This document shows positions 8,663 to 17,237 of a DNA stretch of 24,146 nt, piece after piece. The number at the start of each line of letters is the position of its first letter. Position 1 is the stretch's first letter. This DNA is from JAFGSZ01 sp964492185 (GTDB taxonomy: Bacteria > Bacteroidota > Bacteroidia > Bacteroidales > UBA10428), in assembly GCA_964492185.1 (NCBI GenBank), contig CAZBJH010000043.1, positions 1 to 24,146 on the forward strand, in the 5' to 3' direction. A model generated the notes under the pieces. The model was not told where the DNA came from, did not search any database, and worked only from the letters and a program-made list of their open reading frames with translations. The position numbers were made by a program, and so were the translations under genes.

Positions 8663-8730
8663 CCTACTTTTTTACTCCCTGACGGTCGTGAGACCACTGC
8701 GTTAAGTTGACTTCCACACAAAAAAGTAGG
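8663..8730. repeat. Inverted repeat with CCTACTTTTTT arms
   Basis: CCTACTTTTTT at 8663-8673 is exactly complementary to AAAAAAGTAGG at 8720-8730, giving an 11-bp stem with a 46-base loop. It sits between the 8639 hairpin and the larger inverted repeat at 8752-8884, so three inverted repeats follow one another. Confidence 0.65.
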
Positions 8731-8751
8731 CAAAAAAGGTCACCGTTCCAT

Positions 8752-8884
8752 AAAAATCGCTGGATTTACTACGTTAGGTTTTCTCCCCGCGGAACCCAAA
8801 CTCACTCCTTCTTCGTCGTCGCTCAGACAGGGTTCCTTCAGAACCCCGTGACGAAAACCTTCCTTGAAATCCTACGTGATTTTT
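8752..8884. repeat. Long imperfect inverted repeat with nested GGAACCC hairpin
   Basis: The arms 8752-8783 and 8853-8884 share AAAAATC, GGATTT and AGGTTTTC when one is reverse-complemented. Inside, GGAACCC (8791-8797) pairs with GGGTTCC (8830-8836). An open frame of 83 codons (8707-8958) crosses this structure, but its codons follow the palindrome rather than a protein pattern, so I treat it as non-coding repeat DNA. I have the impression that similar hairpin DNA with look-alike frames occurs in other Bacteroidota genomes; this is memory, not a search. Confidence 0.6.
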
Positions 8885-9010
8885 CTGAGACGGATCCCGC
8901 TTTTGCACAACTATATGCTAATTACAATGATGGATTATTCCCAATCCCGTTATTATGAATTAGTGGAGTATAAAAAAATATTTTAACTTCGCAATTCGTT
9001 AAAATTAATT

Positions 9011-9262
9011 ATGGGATTTTTACGCGCGATATTAATTTTTATCCTGGTGGTTTATCTCGGGGGATTGATCACAAGGTATGTGTTTCCATTACTGCTGAGA
9101 AGGTATGTGAGGAAAAGGACGGGTAATGATAAGCGTTACAGGCAAAATGACAAACAAAAAAAGGAAGGTGAAGTTACGATTGATTACCAGCCTGAAAAGT
9201 CAAAGAAAATCAAAAAGAACAAAGGTGAGTATATTGATTATGAAGATGTGAATGAAGACTGA
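9011..9262 (+). CDS. DUF4834 family small membrane protein
   Basis: This 83-residue protein has one N-terminal membrane helix (about residues 4-29), then a basic stretch (RRYVRKR), a lysine-rich hydrophilic linker and the C-terminal GEYIDYEDV motif. This architecture, including the tyrosine/acidic tail, is that of the DUF4834 family of Bacteroidota, whose function is not known. The tail probably faces the cytoplasm according to the positive-inside rule. The ATG at 9011 is the only sensible start. A TAACTTCG at 8984-8991, one base off the -7 consensus, could be its promoter. The gene stands alone; repeat copy 3 starts one base after its stop codon, so the end of its mRNA probably contains the repeat hairpin. 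Confidence 0.85.
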   Translation: MGFLRAILIFILVVYLGGLITRYVFPLLLRRYVRKRTGNDKRYRQNDKQKKEGEVTIDYQPEKSKKIKKNKGEYIDYEDVNED

Positions 9263-9263
9263 T

Positions 9264-9430
9264 TTGTGTCTGTACATAAAGTTCCATTTGCCGCGTTACG
9301 CTTGTCCGAAAATTGCTCATTTACGACTAGTAAACTCCGCATTTTCGGACTGCGCAAGCCTTGCAAATTGAACTTTCTGAACAGACACATGTACGGTTAA
9401 ACATTTTGACTATTTTATAGACGGACTCTG
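9264..9430 (+). repeat. Dispersed palindromic repeat, copy 3 (full length)
   Basis: This 167-bp copy is in the opposite orientation to copies 1 and 2. It lies between the convergent DUF4834 gene and the MlaF-like gene. The terminal TA pairs seen in the other copies are TT and TG here. The tip of the palindrome is TTTAC-GACTA-GTAAA (9320-9334), nearly identical to copy 4. In this position the hairpin could be transcribed from either side. Confidence 0.92.
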
Positions 9431-9467
9431 ATTAAAGTTTGTCAATAAACTCAAATAATTAACAATA

Positions 9468-10220
9468 CTATTGTATTGACTTTAGTTTTTTGGCCAGGCT
9501 GGAAGCAAAAATAAAATCATTCAGGTTAGGATCGGATGAATTTAAGATGTCTTTATTACTCCCTTCCCAGCATTTTTGACCTTCATGAATGAACATTACT
9601 TTTTCACCAATTTCCATCACTGAATTCATGTCATGTGTATTAATAACAGTGGTTATATTGTATTCATGAGTTATTTCACTGATCAGGTTATCAATCACGA
9701 TAGCTGTTTTTGGATCAAGACCAGAATTTGGTTCATCACAAAACAGGTATTTCGGATTTTGTACAATTGCCCTGGCGATTGCCACACGCTTTTTCATTCC
9801 CCCGCTTAATTCAGCCGGATAGAGATTGTTTACATTGTCAAGGCTTACCCTGTTAAGGCAGAAATTTGCCCGATCTGTCTTTTCTTCAGTGGTCATATTT
9901 GTGAACATGTTCAAAGGGAAGATAACATTTTCCTCAACAGAGAGGGAATCGAATAAAGCACTTCCCTGGAACAGCATGCCCATTTCGCGCCTCAGGGACT
10001 GTTTTTGTTTCATCGACATGCTTACAAAGTCCCGTCCGTCATACAGGATTTTCCCCCCATCCACATCAAGCAGGCCGATGATAGATTTCATAAGAACGGT
10101 CTTTCCCGACCCGCTTCGCCCGATGATTAGGTTGGATTTTCCCTGTTCGAAGGTAATTGAGATATTATCCAGTATCCTTGTTTCCCCGAAGGATTTATAT
10201 AAATTATCAATACTGATCAT
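9468..10220 (-). CDS. mlaF: MlaF-like ABC transporter ATP-binding protein (MCE/lipid transport)
   Basis: This is the ATPase subunit of an Mla-type phospholipid transporter at the inner membrane. In the 250 residues are Walker A GRSGSGKT (34-41), the Q-loop Gln in MLFQGSALFDSLSV (about 85), signature LSGGMKKR (138-145), Walker B YLFCDEPNSGLDP and the switch His in NTHDM. The sequences around the signature and the Q-loop (GSALFDSL, LSGGMKKRVAIARAI) separate the MlaF/Ttg2A group from other ABC ATPases. Its start overlaps the end of the permease gene by 4 bp (ATGA), so the two are translationally coupled. No MlaD (MCE-domain) gene follows; repeat copy 3 comes next. The family call is firm; the transported lipid and its direction are not visible in the sequence. 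Confidence 0.93.
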   Translation of the reverse strand: MISIDNLYKSFGETRILDNISITFEQGKSNLIIGRSGSGKTVLMKSIIGLLDVDGGKILYDGRDFVSMSMKQKQSLRREMGMLFQGSALFDSLSVEENVIFPLNMFTNMTTEEKTDRANFCLNRVSLDNVNNLYPAELSGGMKKRVAIARAIVQNPKYLFCDEPNSGLDPKTAIVIDNLISEITHEYNITTVINTHDMNSVMEIGEKVMFIHEGQKCWEGSNKDILNSSDPNLNDFIFASSLAKKLKSIQ

Positions 10221-10960
10221 TTTGCGAGTAATAGCTGGGTTAATATTACATTGAACAATAATATGAGCACACTGCTTGTCACCACACCGCGGGTACTGGC
10301 TTTTCCTACCTCAAGAGCCCCCCCTTTCACATAATATCCGAAATATGCAGGCACGGAAGTTATGATAATAGCAAAAACAATGGTTTTTATTATCGAATAA
10401 GTAATATAAAATGGAATAAACCAATATTGAATGCCATAAATATAATCCGGTGATGAAAGTGCACCTGTGGTAACGGCAGCGAGCCATCCGCCGAAAATAC
10501 CTACAAACATACTTATTATGGTTAGAAACGGGTTAAAAAATACTGCAGCTGTTATTTTTGGGAAGATCAGGTATCCGGCTGAATTTACACCCATTATTTC
10601 CAGGGCTTCAATTTGTTCGGTTATTCTCATATGACCGATTTCAGAAGCAATATTTGATCCGACTTTCCCGGCAAGGATCAGGCCTACTATTGTTGAGGAA
10701 AATTCAAGCAGCATCGTGTCCCGTGATGTTAACCCTATCAGATACAGGGGTATGAGTGGATTCTCGAGATTATACCTGGTTTGCAGGGTAATAACGGCCC
10801 CCATAAATACAGATATAATAATGACTATACCAATAGAGTTAATACCAAGGTTTTCAACCTCGATCAGAAATTGCTGATAGTACATTTTTGCTTTTTCGGG
10901 CCTGGCAAAAACTCGCTTCATCAACAAAAAATAATTACCTATTTCTCCAAAAACTTTCAT
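10217..10960 (-). CDS. mlaE: MlaE-like ABC transporter permease
   Basis: This is the membrane subunit paired with the MlaF-like ATPase. The 247-residue protein has a short amphipathic N-terminus, then five or so hydrophobic segments, and the MlaE family signature GLILAGKVGSNIASEIGHMRITEQIEALEIMG cut here to its core: AGKVGSNIASEIG (central cytoplasmic loop) and TEQIEALEIMGV. The C-terminal part (ALEVGKASTRGVVTSSV) also fits. It is first in a two-gene unit. The 164-bp divergent gap to manC holds a perfect 14-bp palindrome at 11000-11013. In proteobacteria the system works with MlaD and outer-membrane partners; none is encoded here. Confidence 0.93.
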   Translation of the reverse strand: MKVFGEIGNYFLLMKRVFARPEKAKMYYQQFLIEVENLGINSIGIVIIISVFMGAVITLQTRYNLENPLIPLYLIGLTSRDTMLLEFSSTIVGLILAGKVGSNIASEIGHMRITEQIEALEIMGVNSAGYLIFPKITAAVFFNPFLTIISMFVGIFGGWLAAVTTGALSSPDYIYGIQYWFIPFYITYSIIKTIVFAIIITSVPAYFGYYVKGGALEVGKASTRGVVTSSVLILLFNVILTQLLLAK

Positions 10961-10999
10961 TTATCAGAAATATATTTTGGCCTTAAATTTACTAATAAT

Positions 11000-11013
11000 C
11001 TTTTGTACAAAAG
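11000..11013. promoter_or_regulatory. 14-bp palindrome in the mlaE/manC divergent gap
   Basis: CTTTTGTACAAAAG is perfectly self-complementary. On the minus strand it supplies a TTTG followed 16 bp later by TAAATTTA, a weak Bacteroidota-like promoter reading toward mlaE. It could be an operator or simply part of the promoter; the evidence is sequence symmetry only. Confidence 0.3.
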
Positions 11014-11124
11014 AGAAACAGGGATTTTTATCATTATAAAGTGATTATCTGTCAAATTCAGTCATTAAAAACCGGACGAAATTTAGTATATTAGAAACTC
11101 TGAATAGGGACTAAAAATTATGAT

Positions 11125-12219
11125 ATGGATACTTCGAATTATTGTGTTATAATGGCAGGAGGCATAGGTAGCCGCTTCTGGCCGCTCAGCAGGACGAGCA
11201 AACCGAAACAGTTTCTTGATATTTTGGGAACAGGTCAGACACTGCTTCAGCAGACTTTTGACAGGTTTAGTAAGGTAATTCCCCGGGAAAATATTTTTAT
11301 TGTGACAAATGCTGATTACGGTTCACTGGTTAAGGAACAATTGCCAGATATAAGTGATAATCAGGTATTGCTTGAGCCGATGAGGCGGAACACCGCCCCC
11401 TGTATCGCGTATGCCAACCATAAGATAAATCTGATCGATCCTGATGCAAAGATCGTTGTTGCTCCTTCCGATCATCTTATATTGAAAGAAAATGAATTTC
11501 TGGAAGTAGTGAAAAAAGGAATTCAGTTTGTAAGTGAAAACGATAGTCTGTTAACCCTCGGCATACAGCCCTCCAGGCCCGAAACAGGATATGGATATAT
11601 ACAGGTTAACGGGGGACTTGAAAAAATTGAGCTGAATAAGAGTTTGAGAAAGGTTAAAACATTTACCGAAAAGCCTGATTCAAAGATGGCGAGGCTTTTT
11701 TTGGACAGTGGTGATTTTTACTGGAACTCAGGCATATTTTTCTGGTCACTGAAGACCATTATGCAGGCATTTGAAAAATACCTGCCCGAAGTGGATAATA
11801 TGTTCAGGGGAGGGACGGCTTTTTATAACACGGGAAAAGAAACTGCCTTTATCGAAGACAACTACCCGGAATGCCGGAATATATCTATTGATTACGGAAT
11901 AATGGAAAAAGCAGGGAATGTTTATGTCTTGTGTGCGGATTTTGGATGGTCAGACCTCGGAACCTGGGGGTCGCTTTATGAACATTTGGGGAAAGACAAT
12001 AATAAGAATACAGTAACAGGGAAGCAGGTTTTTGTATATGACTCAAAACGTTGTCTTGTTAATATTGGTAATGAAAAGCTGGCTGTGATTCATGGTCTGG
12101 AAGATTATATCGTGGTAGATTCGAATAACATACTTTTAGTATGTAAAAAGGATGATGAACAAAAAATAAAGCAGTTTGTAAATGATGTAAGGGTGGAAAT
12201 GGGCGATAACTATATCTGA
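11125..12219 (+). CDS. manC: Mannose-1-phosphate guanylyltransferase (GDP-mannose synthesis)
   Basis: This cytoplasmic enzyme makes GDP-mannose from mannose-1-phosphate and GTP, feeding surface polysaccharide and glycoprotein synthesis. The N-terminal nucleotidyltransferase motif MAGGIGSRFWPLSR..KPKQF (residues 10-30) is intact, followed by EPMRRNTAPCIAYA, PSDH, GYGYIQ, FTEKP, FYWNSGIFFW, SIDYGIMEKA and GWSDLGTW, all classical for this family. At 364 residues it has only the nucleotidyltransferase and left-handed beta-helix parts; the C-terminal phosphomannose isomerase domain of the bifunctional form is absent. It stands alone, divergent from mlaE and convergent with gldN, sharing the terminator at 12259-12288. 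Confidence 0.96.
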   Translation: MDTSNYCVIMAGGIGSRFWPLSRTSKPKQFLDILGTGQTLLQQTFDRFSKVIPRENIFIVTNADYGSLVKEQLPDISDNQVLLEPMRRNTAPCIAYANHKINLIDPDAKIVVAPSDHLILKENEFLEVVKKGIQFVSENDSLLTLGIQPSRPETGYGYIQVNGGLEKIELNKSLRKVKTFTEKPDSKMARLFLDSGDFYWNSGIFFWSLKTIMQAFEKYLPEVDNMFRGGTAFYNTGKETAFIEDNYPECRNISIDYGIMEKAGNVYVLCADFGWSDLGTWGSLYEHLGKDNNKNTVTGKQVFVYDSKRCLVNIGNEKLAVIHGLEDYIVVDSNNILLVCKKDDEQKIKQFVNDVRVEMGDNYI

Positions 12220-12258
12220 CCCGAAACAGAAAGTAATTTATTTGCCGGAAAGCAATAA

Positions 12259-12288
12259 AAAAAGCTCCCTGATCCCAGGGAGCTTTTT
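12259..12288. terminator. Strong bidirectional intrinsic terminator between manC and gldN
   Basis: A 13-bp perfect stem (12259-12271 with 12276-12288) has a 4-base loop (ATCC). The core is GCTCCCTG / CAGGGAGC, flanked by A5 on one side and T5 on the other, so it works in both directions. It lies 40 bp after the manC stop and 22 bp beyond the gldN stop. Confidence 0.95.
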
Positions 12289-12309
12289 GATATTATGGCA
12301 ATGAGTTGT

Positions 12310-13176
12310 TTAGTATTCCCACAGATCATGTTCCATGTTGAAAAGTTCTTCTTTAATCCTTTCGGCTTCGAGGAGAGCATCCACACCCATGGTGTACTGA
12401 TTGATTGTCCGGTTATTATACACGTTTGATTTACCAAAGACGTAACTGTTAAACCTGCGCTGCCAGAAAAAATCATCGAAGGAAATGCGCTGTGCATCAT
12501 TATTGCGGTTAAACACTTCGTGGTTGGCAAGTATAGGGCGGATTTCCGGGAAATAAACCCAGAATGTTTTTTCCCTTAACAGCTCATCCGTGGGCAATCC
12601 CTGGTCATCCCTTCTGTAATAAAGCCTTATGGGGCATAAGCCGATTGTCCTGACTTTCATAACGGAGTGGTTCTTATCAAAAAACCATTTTTCCTTAACA
12701 AGTATCTGTTTCACTTCATCGGTTTTCCGGTCTCTTTCCACCACTGTTTCCACAAGCTGACCTGTGGTCGGATCTGTGGTTTTAATCGTATCTTCCCCTG
12801 CATCAAACTTGGAATCGATTTGATCACGTGTCATTGGAACCGTGAATTCGTTTAAGTCATCATCGGTGGAAAATGCACGTATACCTTCATTATCTATCCC
12901 GTATAATAAGAGGCTGATCAGACTCATACGTTCGCCAATAGGTTGTGTAGGATAGTATAGAGGTAGATTTTGTTTTTGCCTGAGATCGATCATCCTGTAA
13001 ATAACTTTCGACCACATTACATCGGCTTCCCTGACATATGCATATGGAACAGGATCCTTGAAAGGGATATGTTCTTTTACATATACTTCCATCATTTGAT
13101 CTTGCGCTTTCACATTCACTTTTCCAAAGATCATGAATGCCGATAATCCGATTAAAATAAAAACAACTCGTTTCAT
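12310..13176 (-). CDS. gldN: GldN / PorN, type IX secretion and gliding component
   Basis: This is a periplasmic protein that, with GldK, forms the ring-shaped assembly under the outer membrane in the type IX secretion system. The 288-residue protein has a signal peptide (hydrophobic to about residue 24, cleavage near VKA-QD). Family features include EHIPFKDPVPYAYVREADVMWSK cut to VPYAYVREADVMWSK, the MIDLRQKQNLPLYYP segment, IKEKWFFD-like VKEKWFFD, and RTIGLCPIR. It is the last gene of porP-gldKLMN, 19 bp after gldM, and is followed by the bidirectional terminator. Identity rests on these motifs together with the operon order. Confidence 0.96.
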   Translation of the reverse strand: MKRVVFILIGLSAFMIFGKVNVKAQDQMMEVYVKEHIPFKDPVPYAYVREADVMWSKVIYRMIDLRQKQNLPLYYPTQPIGERMSLISLLLYGIDNEGIRAFSTDDDLNEFTVPMTRDQIDSKFDAGEDTIKTTDPTTGQLVETVVERDRKTDEVKQILVKEKWFFDKNHSVMKVRTIGLCPIRLYYRRDDQGLPTDELLREKTFWVYFPEIRPILANHEVFNRNNDAQRISFDDFFWQRRFNSYVFGKSNVYNNRTINQYTMGVDALLEAERIKEELFNMEHDLWEY

Positions 13177-13195
13177 TACGATATAATTTTAAAAG

Positions 13196-14830
13196 TTAAT
13201 TCAATTGAAACATTATTGTCGGGAGGGGTCGTTGCGAACCATCGGGTCCTACAGCTTTAATATCCTGTATATATATTCTTGACCCTTTTCCCAATGTACG
13301 TATTAAATTCTTTTGCTCATCAGTGAACCGGTTACCCCGGGCAGTGGCATCCCTGACAAATCCGTTAACCACGCTGGAAACCGTAAATTCAGTTACCGTA
13401 AATTTAAGGTCAAATTCAAAGTTTTCCATTTCAGCTATAACCCCTAATTGTGCCAGCAACAAGTTTTTATCAATCTGTCCGCTGGTTCTGTCAGCAACTT
13501 TTGCTACCGGGTCGGGAACGATTTTAACCCTGAATTCCTTTCTGCCTACCTCGCGCATCTGACCATCAACCTCTGCACGAACAACGACCCATGCGCGACC
13601 GGGTCTTTTTGGGCGCACAACATAAGGGGGGCGTGATGATATTGAGCCATTGGTCATGGCCGGATTTATCTTATCAGGCGTAACGCCGGCAACGGATATA
13701 TCCACCGGGTTATCCACTCCCAGATAAAATACGTTCATTTTGGTTGGTGATACCACCACACTGCCTTCAGCTACCTGGTATTGTTTCTTGAACGGACGGG
13801 TAATTGTTCCCGAAGAACTTCTTAACTCGATAATACCGCCCCATGAGCGGAAACCTGTGCTTGATTCCGGACGTACAAGCTTTCCCTTGCCATTTACAAC
13901 ACTAATTTCATCATAGTTCAGATCATCACGTTTTTTATAGATCCAGATACCGTCTTCCAGTACGGAGTCATAGGGGTTCGTACTGTTGGTTACCCAAACA
14001 ACAGGGTCCTGTGTTGAATCAGTGGCAGCCAGAAATATATCGGCAGTGTAATTGTTACCTTTGATTATATAGTTAGAATTCGGGATCACTGTTGCTTCAA
14101 TTTTGTTAAATTTCACTGCACCGGCATCAATCTGTGCATAAAGGTAATTGACCACCTCCGATTCAGCATTTCTGATGTCTATTTGCAGGCTTGACATTAT
14201 TGCCAGAAACCCTACGACAGGAGAGTGGCCGAATTTATGTTGTTCCCATGTTTTAGATTCATCACTAATCTTGCCGGATTCTTCAAGCTCGGTTACCAGT
14301 CCTTTTTTTATTGATTCCTGGAGAGTTTCATTGCCTTTGACCAGTTCGAGCAAATTTCCCCTGTATGATTCTATCTGTTCTTTTAATAATCTGGCGTTAC
14401 TGTTTTTATTCAGCTCATTGCCGATCATTATCCTGTTGGGAGTGTCATAATCGGTGACAGCTTCAATATTCCCGGTTATTATATTGTCTCCTTCAATAGC
14501 ATCAGTATCTTCACCTTCGGCTTCTTTTACAACTTCAACTTTCAGTTCATGGATGCGATTAACTAATTCGTCAGCCTGCTGCTGAACGGAATTTGCTTTT
14601 TCAAGCCAGGGCGTAACTTTTTTTTCATTAAGCTGGGCCTGATAGTTGAAGTTTTTATATACTTCATCGATTTTTGATTGCAGTGTAGCACGTGTTTTTC
14701 CGAGACCTGACTCAATAATTCCAAACGCATCCAGAACTTCTGTTGATACATTCAGTGCCAGCAATGCTGTCAGCACCAAATACATCATACCAATCATTTT
14801 TTGTCTCGGTGTTTCTTTTCCGTGGGCCAT
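13196..14830 (-). CDS. gldM: GldM / PorM, type IX secretion motor component
   Basis: This inner-membrane protein has a large periplasmic part; with GldL it forms the proton-driven motor that powers type IX secretion and gliding. The N-terminus MAHGKETPRQKMIGMMYLVL and the single membrane helix (about residues 14-34, MMYLVLTALLALNVSTEVLD) are diagnostic. Then come a helical region to about residue 220 and beta-rich domains, including KMNVFYLGVDNPVDISVAG, which fits the known Ig-like D2-D4 arrangement. At 544 residues it has the usual length. It lies 35 bp after gldL and 19 bp before gldN. Confidence 0.97.
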   Translation of the reverse strand: MAHGKETPRQKMIGMMYLVLTALLALNVSTEVLDAFGIIESGLGKTRATLQSKIDEVYKNFNYQAQLNEKKVTPWLEKANSVQQQADELVNRIHELKVEVVKEAEGEDTDAIEGDNIITGNIEAVTDYDTPNRIMIGNELNKNSNARLLKEQIESYRGNLLELVKGNETLQESIKKGLVTELEESGKISDESKTWEQHKFGHSPVVGFLAIMSSLQIDIRNAESEVVNYLYAQIDAGAVKFNKIEATVIPNSNYIIKGNNYTADIFLAATDSTQDPVVWVTNSTNPYDSVLEDGIWIYKKRDDLNYDEISVVNGKGKLVRPESSTGFRSWGGIIELRSSSGTITRPFKKQYQVAEGSVVVSPTKMNVFYLGVDNPVDISVAGVTPDKINPAMTNGSISSRPPYVVRPKRPGRAWVVVRAEVDGQMREVGRKEFRVKIVPDPVAKVADRTSGQIDKNLLLAQLGVIAEMENFEFDLKFTVTEFTVSSVVNGFVRDATARGNRFTDEQKNLIRTLGKGSRIYIQDIKAVGPDGSQRPLPTIMFQLN

Positions 14831-14865
14831 GTGGTTTCTTTATATACTAAATATATGATTGCAGA

Positions 14866-15798
14866 TTATTTGTTGATTAACATGTTCATTGAAGAAAGCA
14901 TGTTGCCGTATATTGAGTTCAATGATGATAAACTGTTCCTGAGTTTGACGATTTCTTCCTTATACTTATTGGTTTCATCGATTGATTCTTTGAGATCACC
15001 CACCATTTCATTCAATCCGGCATATACTTCTTTTGACCCTTTCATTTGCTGATTACCTTCCTGGATTTGAAGCTCATATACTGCATTTAATGCCGAAAGG
15101 TTTTTGTTCAGTGCTTCGATATGTTGCTCATGGTCTTTTGTCCCTTTTACAACGGTTTGCTCTTCGTTTTGTATTGACAATGCAGCTTTTTTGTATGAAT
15201 CTGCAACTTCAGCGCCTGATTGTGAGATCAGGCCGGCAGCTTGGATATAAGCTTCGGATAGATTGCCTGCCGAATTTTTAATGTTTTCGGTAGTCTGGAC
15301 ATATGTATCCCTGATTGTGTTTACCGAATCTGTTGCTCCCTGTAGGCTGTCGATAAAACTGCCGGTTACCGGTCCTGTTTGTGAAATGTCAGCCAGGCTG
15401 GCAGTTGTTTCATGAAGCTTTTTGAGTCCGTCACCAAGCTTTCTAAAATTCTCTTCGTCCATGCCGGATTGTTCAAGTATATCTTCAATCCGTTCTATCG
15501 GTCGTTCACCCTCGACTATTTTTGACTCTTTGAACTGTTCAATATCATCCGGATCGGATATACCTGCCAGTTCCGGGTAAACCAGCGTCCAGTCAAGTTC
15601 CTCATGCAAGGGTTCGAAAGCCGAGAAAAAGAAAATGATTGATTCGGTACAAAGCCCTGCTGTAAGCATGATACCTGCACCTTTCCAGTGTTGGATCTTA
15701 AATAAAGCACCTATAATTACTACGGATGCGCCAAGACCATAAAGTTTGGCCATAAAATTTTTCCACCCTGAACTTTGAACAATGTCTGTTAGGCTCAT
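14866..15798 (-). CDS. gldL: GldL / PorL, type IX secretion motor, proton-channel subunit
   Basis: This inner-membrane partner of GldM carries two transmembrane helices near the N-terminus (about residues 17-35 and 41-62). The linking KIQHW motif and Glu52 within the second helix (CTESIIFF) match the conserved membrane glutamate shown in Flavobacterium GldL to be needed for proton-powered rotation. The remaining 240 residues or so form a long, mostly helical cytoplasmic region that looks like a coiled coil. The 310-residue length is longer than the shortest family members but within range. It lies 54 bp after gldK. Confidence 0.96.
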   Translation of the reverse strand: MSLTDIVQSSGWKNFMAKLYGLGASVVIIGALFKIQHWKGAGIMLTAGLCTESIIFFFSAFEPLHEELDWTLVYPELAGISDPDDIEQFKESKIVEGERPIERIEDILEQSGMDEENFRKLGDGLKKLHETTASLADISQTGPVTGSFIDSLQGATDSVNTIRDTYVQTTENIKNSAGNLSEAYIQAAGLISQSGAEVADSYKKAALSIQNEEQTVVKGTKDHEQHIEALNKNLSALNAVYELQIQEGNQQMKGSKEVYAGLNEMVGDLKESIDETNKYKEEIVKLRNSLSSLNSIYGNMLSSMNMLINK

Positions 15799-15852
15799 AA
15801 TGTTTTATTATTTAGGAATATATCTATTCGTGGTATTTTATTAAAAATTTCA

Positions 15853-17187
15853 TTAATTACTTCCCAGGTATGATCTGACACATCTGAATCCCAAATATGA
15901 TTTTGCCGTATCCTGGTATTCGTAGGACCTTACTCCGTTTTGCATATAATAAGCAATATCTTTCCATGACCCGCCGCGAATGACTTTTCTTTTTAGTACA
16001 GGGGGGTCATCCGGTTTTGCATTATATTTATAATCGGGATTCAGGTCATGGGCAAAAATATATGCTGATTCGTCATATGCATTGGATGTCCATTCTGCCA
16101 CATTACCGGCCATATCAAATAAACCATATTCATTTGGCTGGTATGTTGCAACGGCAATGGTTGTGAGTCCGCCATCATCAGCATAATTTCCCCTAAGTGG
16201 TTTGAAATTCGCCAAAAAACAACCTTCTTTATTACGCGTATAGTAACCGCCCCATGGATACATGGAATGTTCCAGTCCGCCCCTGGCTGCATATTCCCAC
16301 TCCGTTTCGATGGGTAAACGGTAATGATGAACACCCGGCTGGCCGCTTTGATTTAATGCTGCATTCAGCAATTCGGTTCTCCATATAGCAAAGGCATTTG
16401 CCTGTTTCCAGGTTACCCCCACAACCGGATAGTTATCGTACGAGGGATGCCAGAAATACATTTTTGCAAGGGGTTCATTGAATGAATAAGTGAAATCTGA
16501 GATCCAGCACAATGTATCAGGATATACATTGACCAGGTCTCTTATTACAAATGATGAACGGTCCTGAACCTCAATTCTTTCACCGTCATTATTAATAATA
16601 TAACCTTCATATTGTTTGGTGTCAAAGTTGTACCTGTTGGTTTTTTTTGCAGCTTGTTTCAGGTCAATCCAGAAGTATTCATACATCAATTTTCGTGAAT
16701 CGATTTCTTTCTTATTGTAGAACCTTTCATTATCAGGTAAATACAAATCACTCAGGATCTCATTTACTTCTTCATCCCTGAAATCAATACGCATTTCCCA
16801 GTTAATTTTGGGCGGATCGACCGGATTTCCGAATTTGTCTTCTGTGATTACGTAATCATCAAGCTGTTGCCCTAACATTCTGCGCATAATTGAGTCACGT
16901 ACCCAATAAACAAATTGCCGGTATTCGTTGTTTGTGATTTCGGTTTCATCCATCCAGAATGCTTCAACGGCTACAGTTCTTGAAAAAGAAGTCTGTGCCC
17001 AGGCAACATCCTGGTCATTTTCACCTTGCGTGAAACTTCCCTGGGGCACAAAGACCATACCGTAAGGATCCGGCTCAAAATATTTTGCTCTTCCCTGAAC
17101 ACCTGTCAGCTCGCCGCTCTTGTAATTTGAGCATCCGCTGATGATTAAAAGTGTAAATACAATACCTAAAGAAATTGTTTTTTTCAT
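15853..17187 (-). CDS. gldK: GldK / PorK lipoprotein, formylglycine-generating-enzyme fold
   Basis: This outer-membrane lipoprotein forms the periplasmic ring with GldN in the type IX machinery. The signal ends in LIISGC with the lipidated Cys at 19. The body has the FGE/sulfatase-modifying fold: FVPQGSFTQGEND, MDETEITNNEYRQFVYW, YPVVGVTWKQANAFAIWR, HYRLPIETEWEYAARGG, GNVAEWTSN, VIRGGSWKD and a closing YLGFRCVRSY. In GldK this fold is structural rather than catalytic according to published work on the system. At 444 residues it is typical. It follows porP/sprF by 50 bp and precedes gldL, the canonical KLMN order. Confidence 0.97.
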   Translation of the reverse strand: MKKTISLGIVFTLLIISGCSNYKSGELTGVQGRAKYFEPDPYGMVFVPQGSFTQGENDQDVAWAQTSFSRTVAVEAFWMDETEITNNEYRQFVYWVRDSIMRRMLGQQLDDYVITEDKFGNPVDPPKINWEMRIDFRDEEVNEILSDLYLPDNERFYNKKEIDSRKLMYEYFWIDLKQAAKKTNRYNFDTKQYEGYIINNDGERIEVQDRSSFVIRDLVNVYPDTLCWISDFTYSFNEPLAKMYFWHPSYDNYPVVGVTWKQANAFAIWRTELLNAALNQSGQPGVHHYRLPIETEWEYAARGGLEHSMYPWGGYYTRNKEGCFLANFKPLRGNYADDGGLTTIAVATYQPNEYGLFDMAGNVAEWTSNAYDESAYIFAHDLNPDYKYNAKPDDPPVLKRKVIRGGSWKDIAYYMQNGVRSYEYQDTAKSYLGFRCVRSYLGSN

Positions 17188-17237
17188 GACTTAAATGTAT
17201 TTATCAAAAATACCCGATTGCTGTATTTATTATTTTT

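Noticed and set aside
8707..8958. An 83-codon plus-strand frame that could be called a hypothetical protein
   Set aside because: It crosses nested inverted repeats, has no recognisable domain or ribosome binding site, and its sequence is determined by the palindrome arms.
9826..10254. A 142-codon plus-strand frame antisense to the MlaF-like gene
   Set aside because: The minus-strand frame has all ABC ATPase motifs; the antisense frame has no recognisable features and is explained by codon composition.
10781..11044. An 87-codon plus-strand frame between mlaE and manC
   Set aside because: Most of it is antisense to mlaE; the remainder covers the divergent promoter region and its translation is low-complexity.
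12210..12530. A 106-codon minus-strand frame overlapping the gldN end and terminator
   Set aside because: It is in another frame of the well-supported gldN gene and runs through the intrinsic terminator.
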